From positions 3,352 to 11,006 of the forward strand of contig PLSZ01000151.1 of the NCBI GenBank assembly GCA_003164305.1: a stretch of 7,655 nt of DNA, in the 5' to 3' direction. Below are positions 1 through 6,161 of the stretch, in pieces. The DNA comes from Acetobacteraceae bacterium. Its GTDB lineage: Bacteria; Pseudomonadota; Alphaproteobacteria; Acetobacterales; Acetobacteraceae. Under the pieces are notes generated by a model. That model was given only the letters and a program-made list of their open reading frames with translations. It had not been told where the DNA came from and made no database searches. Made by a program: the position numbers and the translations under genes. The number at the start of each line of letters is the position of its first letter. The stretch's first letter is position 1.

Positions 1-41
1 CTGACGCTGTCCTCGGGTCTCCGAAGCCCGTCGTTTGGCAC
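1..41 (-). CDS. Possible 5' end of a divergent gene, cut by the window edge
   Basis: On the minus strand an AGGAGG ribosome site (complement of 46-51) lies four bases before a GTG (complement of 39-41). It opens a frame that stays free of stops for 13 codons to the window edge and begins MPNDGLRRPEDSV. A TTG at the complement of 41-43 could also serve as start in another frame, but it sits only two bases from the ribosome site. A weak promoter-like pair (TTGCTT, 16 bases, TATCAG) lies upstream on the same strand, around 77-104. Thirteen residues do not allow a family assignment, and chance is a real alternative. If real, the gene is divergent from the acyl-CoA synthetase, a position often held by a regulator, but nothing in the sequence shows that. 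Confidence 0.22.
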   Translation of the reverse strand, partial: MPNDGLRRPEDSV

Positions 42-110
42 AAATCCTCCTGTGAGTTCTCATGACCGCCGATACTGATACAGGACGGCGGCGCCGAAGC
101 AACCGGCCCC

Positions 111-140
111 TGGTCATCCCTGTCGGCTGCAACGTATAAT
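111..140 (+). promoter_or_regulatory. Candidate sigma70-type promoter for the first operon
   Basis: A perfect TATAAT (135-140) is preceded, after 18 bases, by TGGTCA (111-116), which matches four of six bases of the TTGACA consensus. This would start transcription near base 147 and leave a short leader of under 30 bases before the ATG at 174. In such GC-rich DNA a perfect -10 hexamer at the right place is unlikely to be common. There is no extended -10 TG. No clear operator repeat is seen around it. Confidence 0.45.
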
Positions 141-173
141 GGCGCGAGGGGAGAAACTGGCCGGAGACCATCC

Positions 174-1856
174 ATGACTCTCAGCTATGCGCACGGGGTG
201 ACGACGACGACGCTGCTTGGCGAAACGATCGGCGTGCATTTCGATCGCACGGTGGAACGGTGGGGAGAGCGGCCGGGTCTGGTGTCGCGCCAGCAGGGTG
301 TCGCGTGGACGTGGCGGGAGCTTGGCGCGAAAGTCGACGCGTTCGCCGCGGGCCTGCTCGCGATGGGGCTGAAACCCGGGGAACGCGTGGGCATTTGGTC
401 GCCCAACAACGCCGAGTGGATCGTCACGCAATACGCCACCGCGAAGGCCGGCCTGATCCTGGTCAACATCAATCCGGCGTATCGGCTTTCCGAAGTGGAA
501 TACGCCTTGAACAAGGTCGGCTGCCGGGCGCTGATCACCGCGACACGGTTCAAGACCAGCGATTATATCGGCATGGTCAATACGCTGGCGCCGGAACTGG
601 CCCGCGCTCGGCCGGGTCATCTGGACGCGGCGAAAATGCCAACGCTGCGCTCCGTTATTCAGATCGGCGGTACGGCGGCGGGAACGATCGCGTTCGAGTC
701 GGTTTATGCCATGGGCGGCACGGAAGAACGTCTGGCATTGGCTTTGTTGGCGGACAGGCTGCAATTCGACGACCCGATCAATATTCAATTTACCTCCGGC
801 ACCACGGGCCTGCCCAAGGGGGCGACGCTGACGCATCACAACATCCTGAACAACGGCTTGTTCATCGGCGAAACGATGCACTACACCGAGCAGGACAAGG
901 TCTGCATTCCGGTGCCGATGTATCATTGTTTCGGCATGGTGATCGGGAGCCTCGCGTGCCTGACGCATGGTGCCGCGATCATGTTTCCGGGCGAGGGTTT
1001 CGATCCGTTGACCACGCTGGAGACGGTGGCGGCGGAACGCTGCACCTCGCTGTACGGCGTGCCGACGATGTTCATCGCGGAACTGGATCATCCGGAATTC
1101 TCCCGGTTCGATCTCAGCAGTTTGCGGACCGGCATGATGGCCGGCGCGCCCTGCCCGATCGAGGTGATGCGCCGCTGCATCAGGGACATGCACCTGACCG
1201 AGATGACGATCGGTTACGGCATGACCGAAACCAGTCCGGTCAGCACGCAGACTCTGATCGGCGACACGCTGGAACATCAGACGGCGACTGTCGGAAAAGT
1301 TCATCCGCATGTGGAGGTGAAGATCGTCGATACCGAAGGCCACGTCGTGCCCGTCGGCATAACGGGAGAGTTCTGCACGCGCGGTTATTCGGTGATGCTC
1401 GGTTACTGGGACGACGAGGAGCGGACCGCTCAGGCGATCGACAAAGGCGGCTGGATGCACACCGGCGATCTGGCGACGATGGACGCCGACGGATACTGCA
1501 ATATCGTCGGCCGAATCAAGGACATGGTGATCCGCGGCGGGGAGAACATCTATCCCCGGGAGATCGAGGAATTCCTTTACCGGCATCCGGCGATCCAGGA
1601 TGTGCAGGTGTTCGGCGTGCCCGACAAACGCTTCGGCGAGGAGCTGTGTGCCTGGATCAAAATCCGCGACGGCGCGACATTGACCGAGGACGAGGTCAGG
1701 GCGTTCTGCAAGGACCAGATCGCGCATTACAAAGTGCCGCGGTATATAAAGTTCGTGACCGAGTTCCCGATGACGGTCACCGGCAAGATGCAGAAATTCA
1801 TCATGCGGGAAAACATGGTGGGTGAGCTCGGCGTCAAGGAAATCGCCACCGCCTGA
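174..1856 (+). CDS. Acyl-CoA synthetase (AMP-forming), ACSF2/FadD-like
   Basis: This 560-residue protein belongs to the ANL (adenylate-forming) superfamily. Members join a carboxylic acid to coenzyme A through an acyl-AMP intermediate, normally in the cytoplasm. Visible motifs, in order, are the phosphate-binding loop [10 protein letters not shown] (207-216), YGMTETSP (348-355), the ribose-binding TGD (430-432), the hinge GRIKD (446-450), RGGENIYP (454-461) and the C-terminal catalytic lysine in VTGKMQK (K538). All are intact and the length is normal for the family. The N-terminal pattern ([15 protein letters not shown]) resembles ACSF2-like medium-chain or 'fatty-acyl-CoA synthase' proteins. 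The acid used cannot be read from sequence. The ATG has GGAG at 163-166, seven bases upstream. The FAH-family gene follows after 18 bases, so the two are probably co-transcribed from the promoter at 111-140. Acyl-CoA synthetase is secure; substrate is not. Confidence 0.95.
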   Translation: MTLSYAHGVTTTTLLGETIGVHFDRTVERWGERPGLVSRQQGVAWTWRELGAKVDAFAAGLLAMGLKPGERVGIWSPNNAEWIVTQYATAKAGLILVNINPAYRLSEVEYALNKVGCRALITATRFKTSDYIGMVNTLAPELARARPGHLDAAKMPTLRSVIQIGGTAAGTIAFESVYAMGGTEERLALALLADRLQFDDPINIQFTSGTTGLPKGATLTHHNILNNGLFIGETMHYTEQDKVCIPVPMYHCFGMVIGSLACLTHGAAIMFPGEGFDPLTTLETVAAERCTSLYGVPTMFIAELDHPEFSRFDLSSLRTGMMAGAPCPIEVMRRCIRDMHLTEMTIGYGMTETSPVSTQTLIGDTLEHQTATVGKVHPHVEVKIVDTEGHVVPVGITGEFCTRGYSVMLGYWDDEERTAQAIDKGGWMHTGDLATMDADGYCNIVGRIKDMVIRGGENIYPREIEEFLYRHPAIQDVQVFGVPDKRFGEELCAWIKIRDGATLTEDEVRAFCKDQIAHYKVPRYIKFVTEFPMTVTGKMQKFIMRENMVGELGVKEIATA

Positions 1857-1861
1857 CTTTT

Positions 1862-1866
1862 GGAGG
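1862..1866 (+). promoter_or_regulatory. Ribosome binding site that sets the FAH-family start
   Basis: GGAGG lies eight bases before the ATG at 1875. A longer frame could begin at TTG 1860, but that codon overlaps the ribosome site itself, so the ATG is preferred. Confidence 0.8.
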
Positions 1867-1874
1867 ATACGATC

Positions 1875-2660
1875 ATGCGTTGGGCCAGGTTCGATGATGG
1901 GGGAACGCCGGCTTACGGCGTTGTTGAAGGCGACACGCTGATTCCGGTGCGCGGCTCCCCGTTCAATGCGTGGGAACGCACGCCGGCGAAGCGAAAGCTG
2001 TCGGATGTCAAGCTGCTAATTCCGGTCGTCCCTCCGACATTCTACGCCGCTGGGCTTAACTACGCGCAGCACGTAAAGGAGGCGGCGGAGAAACTGGGAT
2101 TGCCGGTCAATCTGCCGACGCAGCCGGACATTGGCTATCGCGCCAACAACGCGCTGATCGCACACGGCGAGGATATCGTCATTCCGGCCGACGCCACCGA
2201 ACTGGTGCAGTACGAGGGCGAGCTGGTCGCGGTGATCGGCCGCCAATGCAAGAACCTGACACGGGAAAACGCGCTGACCGCGGTGATGGGCTGGACGATC
2301 GGCAACGACGTCAGCGAGCGAAGCTGGCAGAAACAGGATCGCACATTGTGGCGGGCGAAGAACACCGACACGTTCAAGCCGATGGGGCCGTGGATCGAGA
2401 CGGATGTGAAGCTCGACGACCTGCACACGAAAATCCGGCTGAACGGCAAGGAGTTGATCGATTTCGAAACCAACAACATGGTGTTCGGCGTGGTCGATTA
2501 CCTCGTCGCGATGACGACCTGCCTGACCTTGTATCCCGGCGACGTGATCTGGATGGGGACCGAGGGCAAGACCGAAAACATGAAACACGGCGACACGATC
2601 GAGGTCGAAATCACCGGCATCGGCACGCTGAGCAATGGGGTGGTCCGAGAGGGGCAGTAA
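1875..2660 (+). CDS. Fumarylacetoacetate hydrolase (FAH) family protein
   Basis: This 261-residue protein has the FAH C-terminal fold, used by acylpyruvate hydrolases, 2-hydroxyhepta-2,4-dienedioate isomerases, oxaloacetate decarboxylases and related enzymes that cleave or isomerise 2-oxo acids with Mg2+ or Mn2+. The core begins at FYAAGLNYAQHVKEA (56-70). The metal-binding set is visible as E114 and E116 in YEGE and D145 in GNDVSER, followed by K162 and D165 in RAKNTDTFKPMGP. The C-terminal part has the usual PGDVIWMGTEG and IEVEITGIGTLSN patterns. The common GTP-x-G turn reads GTEG here (228-231), a modest departure. The first 50 residues match the short N-terminal domain of single-domain bacterial members. 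It follows the acyl-CoA synthetase by 18 bases, suggesting shared transcription. The family is secure. The exact reaction (hydrolase, isomerase or decarboxylase) is undetermined. Confidence 0.92.
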   Translation: MRWARFDDGGTPAYGVVEGDTLIPVRGSPFNAWERTPAKRKLSDVKLLIPVVPPTFYAAGLNYAQHVKEAAEKLGLPVNLPTQPDIGYRANNALIAHGEDIVIPADATELVQYEGELVAVIGRQCKNLTRENALTAVMGWTIGNDVSERSWQKQDRTLWRAKNTDTFKPMGPWIETDVKLDDLHTKIRLNGKELIDFETNNMVFGVVDYLVAMTTCLTLYPGDVIWMGTEGKTENMKHGDTIEVEITGIGTLSNGVVREGQ

Positions 2661-2678
2661 GCGGGTTCGCTGAAATAC

Positions 2679-2707
2679 CCGAAACCCCTTCCGGAACATC
2701 GTTTCGG
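2679..2707. terminator. Inverted repeat between convergent genes, possible bidirectional terminator
   Basis: CCGAAAC (2679-2685) and GTTTCGG (2701-2707) are perfect 7-base inverted copies around a 15-base loop, in the 49-base gap between two genes that run towards each other. The loop itself holds the 8-base palindrome TTCCGGAA (2689-2696). Neither side has a proper run of T, so a classical intrinsic terminator is not shown. The position makes a role in ending one or both transcripts reasonable. Confidence 0.35.
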
Positions 2708-2709
2708 AG

Positions 2710-4059
2710 TTAAGCGGCCTTCAGTTTCCAGCCGCCGATTTCCGGCCGTCCCAGACCGAGGTTTTCGCGCAATGTCGCCCCTTTGTATTCCGTTGGAGAC
2801 AAGCCGCGCCGTTGCAGTTCAGGGACGACGAATTTCACGAAATCCTCGAACGTGCCGGGCGTGTGGGTGCCGGCGATGACGTAGCCGTCGCAGGCGCCTT
2901 CGGTGAACCATTTTTCCAGGCGGTCGGCGATGTCTTTGCCGCTGCCGATGATGGCCTCGCGCGGGCGGCCGCGGCGGGTGACTTCCAGGAAGTCGCGCAC
3001 GGTCGGGTTGCGGCCGATTTGTTCCACCACGCGATTGCGCATGGCCTGCATGCCGGACATGCCTTCCAGTTCCTCGTCGGTGAACGCTTCGTCCATGGCC
3101 TTCTTCTTGAAGTCGTAGTTCAGCGCTTCGGATAACAGGGACAGGCCATCGACCTCCTTGTAAAGCGATTCGATCAGCGCCCATTTGTCCTCGGCCTCGG
3201 CGCGGGTCTCGGCGACGACGGGGTAGGCGATGGTGTTGATGGTCACTTTACCGGGATCGCGGTTGAGCGCGGCGATCGACGCCTTCATCGCGGCATACTC
3301 GCGTTGCGCGGCTTCGAAATCCGGGTAGGCGACGAACATCGTTTCGCCCCAGCGCGCGGCGAAGGCTTTGCCCCGCGGGCTGGAGCCGGCCTGGATGACG
3401 ACCGGATGGCCCTGCGGGGAACGCGGAACGGTGAAGGTGCCGTGCGATTTCAGGAACTTTCCCTCGTATTCCAGGCGATGCACCTTTTCCGGGTGGGCGA
3501 ACAGGCCGGAGTGTTTGTCGACGACCAGCGCGTCGTCTTCCCAGCCGTCCCAGCAACTGTGCACGATCTCCATGAATTCATCGGCGCGATCGTAACGAAG
3601 ATCGTGGTCCATGTGGACGTCGCGGCCCATGTTGTGGGCTTCGCCATCGTTCACCGAGGTGACGACGTTCCAGGCGGCCCGTCCGCCGATCATGTGATCG
3701 ACGGTCTGAAAGCGGCGGGCGACATCGAAGGGTTCGTAATAGGTGGTGGACGCGGTCGATCCGATACCGAGATATTTCGTGCCGAAGCCCATCGCCATCA
3801 TCGTCGCGACGGGATCGATCTTCACCACACGCACGCCGTTGGCGACGACCTCGGCCGGGTTACCGCCATAGATGTCGGGCATGGCGAGGCGATCATCGAA
3901 AAAGCCCATCTGGAACTTTCCGGATTCCAGAATCTGGCCGATCCGTTGGTAATACGCGGCGGAGGTGAAATCGGAGCGCGCGTCAGGGTGGCGCCAAGCG
4001 CTCGCCAATGTCGTGCAGTTTTGCGCCTGCAGAAAGCCAACCAGGACCATTTGCCGCAT
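2710..4059 (-). CDS. NtaA/SnaA/DszA-type LLM flavin-dependent monooxygenase
   Basis: This 449-residue protein is a luciferase-like monooxygenase of the NtaA/SnaA/DszA/DmoA branch. These enzymes use FMNH2, supplied by a separate reductase, and O2 to cleave C-N or C-S bonds in compounds such as nitrilotriacetate, sulfones or dimethylsulfide. Family patterns seen are AWRHPDA (21-27), GKFQMGFFDDRLA (48-60), the long STASTTYYEP segment (101-110), GGRAAWNVVTS (125-135), the HPVVIQAGSSPRGKAFAA segment (218-235), and a typical tail with ACDGY (389-393), FVVPELQRRGL (410-420) and TLRENLGL (429-436). Length is normal. The start has GGAG (complement of 4067-4070) seven bases upstream; a second ATG three codons in is less well placed. 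It follows the enoyl-CoA hydratase gene by 71 bases on the same strand, so a shared transcript is likely. No flavin reductase is in the window. The substrate cannot be deduced. Confidence 0.93.
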   Translation of the reverse strand: MRQMVLVGFLQAQNCTTLASAWRHPDARSDFTSAAYYQRIGQILESGKFQMGFFDDRLAMPDIYGGNPAEVVANGVRVVKIDPVATMMAMGFGTKYLGIGSTASTTYYEPFDVARRFQTVDHMIGGRAAWNVVTSVNDGEAHNMGRDVHMDHDLRYDRADEFMEIVHSCWDGWEDDALVVDKHSGLFAHPEKVHRLEYEGKFLKSHGTFTVPRSPQGHPVVIQAGSSPRGKAFAARWGETMFVAYPDFEAAQREYAAMKASIAALNRDPGKVTINTIAYPVVAETRAEAEDKWALIESLYKEVDGLSLLSEALNYDFKKKAMDEAFTDEELEGMSGMQAMRNRVVEQIGRNPTVRDFLEVTRRGRPREAIIGSGKDIADRLEKWFTEGACDGYVIAGTHTPGTFEDFVKFVVPELQRRGLSPTEYKGATLRENLGLGRPEIGGWKLKAA

Positions 4060-4062
4060 CGT

Positions 4063-4088
4063 TCCGCTCCATCGTCTTCAGGGGCGGA
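4063..4088 (-). promoter_or_regulatory. Hairpin that could cover the monooxygenase ribosome site
   Basis: Read on the minus strand, TCCGCCCC (complement of 4081-4088) can pair with GGAGCGGA (complement of 4063-4070) across a 10-base loop, with one A-C mismatch. The second arm contains the GGAG ribosome site of the monooxygenase. The structure could lower translation or serve as an RNA stability element. It is short and GC-rich, so it may be chance. Confidence 0.25.
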
Positions 4089-4130
4089 GTCTAGGGCCGG
4101 GCCACGATGGGGGAAAGGGCGGCCGGTTGG

Positions 4131-4898
4131 TCACCGTCCCTTGAAATTCGGGGCGCGTTTTTCGAAGAAGGCGGCGCGCGCCTCGGCGGCATCTTCGGAT
4201 TTCGACAGCGCCACGGTCATATTTTGCTCGAACCGGTAACCGTCGCGTGGCGGCATGTGCATGGTCGTGTTCATCGATTGTTTCGCGTAGCGCATCCCCA
4301 GCGGGCTTTTCGACGCGATCTGAGTGGCGAGTTTCATCGCCTCAGGCATCAATTGTTCCAGAGGGACACTGCATTCAATCACGCCGGTGCGGTACATCTC
4401 GTCCGCCGGCACGCGCCAGCCAGTGTAAAACATCCGCCGCGCGCGGGAGCGGCCGAAGAGTTGTTGCAGCATCGCGGCACCCCCCATCAGGCCGATGTCG
4501 ATCTCGGGCATGCCGAACACCGCGTTGTCCGACGCCAGGATGATGTCGCAGGACGCGGCCAGCGCGAAGCCGGCGCCCAGCGCCGGACCGTTGACCGCGG
4601 CGATGACGGGTTTGGCGCACTCGCTGATCGAATTGAACATCTCCCGGACAAGCCGGTTAAAAGCCCAGTACTCGCCGGCGGTCTCTCCGGTGGGGCGGGA
4701 CTTCATATCGGCGCCGGCGGAAAACATTTTGCCGAAACCGGTCAGGATGGCGACACGCACATCGTCCCGATCGGTGAAGCCGTCGAAGGCGGCGATCAGT
4801 TCCTGGCGCAGCTGGTCGCTCTGCGCGTTCACCGGCGGGCGGTCCATTATCACGGTGGCGACATAATCCTGCACGGTGACCTTGACGACGGGGTCCAT
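4131..4898 (-). CDS. Enoyl-CoA hydratase/isomerase (crotonase) family protein
   Basis: This 255-residue crotonase-fold protein would act on an acyl-CoA thioester, by hydration, isomerisation or a related step. Landmarks are the substrate and oxyanion segment FSAGAD (59-64), the second oxyanion segment NGPALGAG (103-110), and FGMPEIDIG (128-136) with E132. E132 matches the second catalytic glutamate of classical hydratases (Glu164 of rat crotonase). The first (Glu144) aligns with A112 in GAGFALA, where hydratases usually have GGGCELA. One-glutamate members include Delta3-Delta2-enoyl-CoA isomerases and other crotonase enzymes, so plain hydratase activity should not be assumed. Length is normal. 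The start at 4898 is chosen because GGAGG (complement of 4907-4911) lies eight bases upstream. A longer frame from ATG 4934 would add 12 residues but would run through that ribosome site. The monooxygenase follows on the same strand. Family is secure, reaction uncertain. Confidence 0.93.
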   Translation of the reverse strand: MDPVVKVTVQDYVATVIMDRPPVNAQSDQLRQELIAAFDGFTDRDDVRVAILTGFGKMFSAGADMKSRPTGETAGEYWAFNRLVREMFNSISECAKPVIAAVNGPALGAGFALAASCDIILASDNAVFGMPEIDIGLMGGAAMLQQLFGRSRARRMFYTGWRVPADEMYRTGVIECSVPLEQLMPEAMKLATQIASKSPLGMRYAKQSMNTTMHMPPRDGYRFEQNMTVALSKSEDAAEARAAFFEKRAPNFKGR

Positions 4899-4973
4899 GG
4901 CGTTGTCCTCCAATTTCTTCGCGGGCTGTGCCATAGGTTCGCGGCCCGGTCCAGCACGCGGCGAGGAGGTCTG
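4899..4973. promoter_or_regulatory. Short divergent intergenic region
   Basis: These 75 bases separate the starts of two outward-facing genes and should hold promoters for both. I see ribosome sites at both ends (4907-4911 for the minus strand, 4963-4969 for the plus strand), but no convincing -35/-10 pair on either strand. CGCGGC occurs twice in direct orientation (4940-4945 and 4957-4962), 17 bases apart, which in this GC-rich setting is weak evidence for an operator. Confidence 0.35.
4963..4969 (+). promoter_or_regulatory. Ribosome binding site that sets the secreted-protein start
   Basis: GAGGAGG lies four bases before the GTG at 4974. The spacing is short but the match is strong, and this start places a signal peptide exactly at the N-terminus. 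The open frame continues upstream to 4107, but that part is the antisense of the enoyl-CoA hydratase gene. Confidence 0.7.
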
Positions 4974-6134
4974 GTGCGCGCGACGCTTTATCTGCTGCTG
5001 GTGCTGCTTGTGGGGTCAGCCCATGCGCAGGTTCCGCTCGAGGTCGGCTCCCCCGAAACCGCGTTCGCGGGCGGGCCGATCCGGCTGTCGAAGAACGCGT
5101 TGGCCATGCTGCGGGCGCATTATCAGGGGGACAAGGTGCCGCTGGTGCCGCAACCGTTTCGCGGCAGGCTCGACACCGCGTTGGCCGGCCGCGATTGGGC
5201 TCGGGTCGATGCGTTGAAAAAGGAGCTGGCCGCGAAGGACGGGATGGTGGCCGCGCTGGCGTGGGAGCAGTCGCGGTTCGTCGCCACCGGCTCGATCGCC
5301 ATCGCGGAGATGCACGCGCTGGACCTCGCGGCGATGGGGTCGACCGGGGTGTCGGAGACGGCTGTCATGCTGTGGTTTTATTCCGTCGCGGTGACGATGA
5401 CGGACGGGCACAAATGCGTCGATGAGGCGGCGAAGGACGCGCATCTGGACAAGCTACGCGGCCCGGTTTTCGAGCCGGTGACACGCATCGTGCGCACGAT
5501 CAGCGACGATCGGCTGGCGGCGATGCGCGACCTGGCGATCCGTCTGGAACTGGTGCTGGCGCCGGAACGAACCGACGACACGATGTGTTGGAATGGTAAC
5601 AAAGCGCCGGATATCAAACCCGATCCGGCGTGGCGGCCGGAGGCGGGTCTGACGCGGGGCATGTTGCCGCGGCATCTGGTGGCGCTGGCCTCGGTGATGC
5701 GGCCGCGGCCGATCGCCCGACCGGGGCCGCCGAAACCAGACACGACGCAGCCGGTGGCGGCGAAACCGGCGCCGGAGATTCCCTCGATCCCGCCAGCGTT
5801 TTTTCCGCCGGTTCTGGCGCTGCCGGTGCCGTTCGAGACGGCCATTCCGACGACGGCGAAGGCGGAACCTGAGGCTCTGGCGCCCTCCCCCACGCCGGCC
5901 GCTCCGGCTGGTGCAGCCCCATCTGGGCCCGCGAAAACCGAACCGCCGGCTCCCCCCGCCGCGACGGCGACCGCGGCCTCGCCACCCCCCGTGCAAGCCG
6001 CGCAACCGGCGCCCGCGCTGCCTGAACCGGCGAGTTCCGCCGTGGTCAATCGGAACGCGGGCAGACCGAATCCGGGACGGTTCGAGCCACCGAGCCTGGA
6101 ACTGTCCGCGCCCGATCCACAACCGAAACAATGA
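4974..6134 (+). CDS. Secreted protein of unknown function with a Pro/Ala-rich tail
   Basis: I do not recognise this 386-residue protein. Its N-terminus is a typical Sec signal peptide: M-R, a hydrophobic stretch of Leu/Val (about 5-13), then SAHA with probable cleavage after A18. This predicts export to the periplasm or beyond. No lipobox cysteine is present. Residues about 36-245 look folded and partly helical, with only two cysteines, C148 (in GHKCVDE) and C205 (in TMCWNG), which could form a disulfide in the periplasm. From about 243 to 386 the chain is low-complexity, dominated by Pro and Ala, resembling a linker or a periplasm-spanning or wall-contacting tail. No enzyme motif is seen. 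The acyl-CoA synthetase begins 27 bases after its stop, so the two are probably co-transcribed, although an exported Pro-rich protein has no obvious part in CoA metabolism. Start chosen from the ribosome site and signal peptide. Confidence 0.8.
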   Translation: MRATLYLLLVLLVGSAHAQVPLEVGSPETAFAGGPIRLSKNALAMLRAHYQGDKVPLVPQPFRGRLDTALAGRDWARVDALKKELAAKDGMVAALAWEQSRFVATGSIAIAEMHALDLAAMGSTGVSETAVMLWFYSVAVTMTDGHKCVDEAAKDAHLDKLRGPVFEPVTRIVRTISDDRLAAMRDLAIRLELVLAPERTDDTMCWNGNKAPDIKPDPAWRPEAGLTRGMLPRHLVALASVMRPRPIARPGPPKPDTTQPVAAKPAPEIPSIPPAFFPPVLALPVPFETAIPTTAKAEPEALAPSPTPAAPAGAAPSGPAKTEPPAPPAATATAASPPPVQAAQPAPALPEPASSAVVNRNAGRPNPGRFEPPSLELSAPDPQPKQ

Positions 6135-6161
6135 AGCGGGAAGGAAACCCCAGGCGTGTCC

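Noticed and set aside
114..1727. A 537-residue open frame antisense to the first acyl-CoA synthetase
   Set aside because: It lies almost wholly under a gene with every expected motif. Its translation is rich in Arg, His and Asp with no recognisable domain, as expected for the complement of GC-rich coding DNA.
260..1825. A 521-residue open frame in another plus-strand frame of the same synthetase gene
   Set aside because: Its composition is Arg/Gly/Asp-rich shadow sequence with no motif; the overlapping frame holds the intact ligase.
3304..4239. A 311-residue plus-strand open frame opposite the monooxygenase
   Set aside because: The minus-strand frame matches the NtaA-type family along its whole length, so this is its antisense shadow.
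5700..6130. Repetitive-looking GC-rich stretch as a possible DNA repeat array
   Set aside because: The repetition comes from Pro/Ala codons in a low-complexity protein tail; no regular repeat unit is seen at the DNA level.
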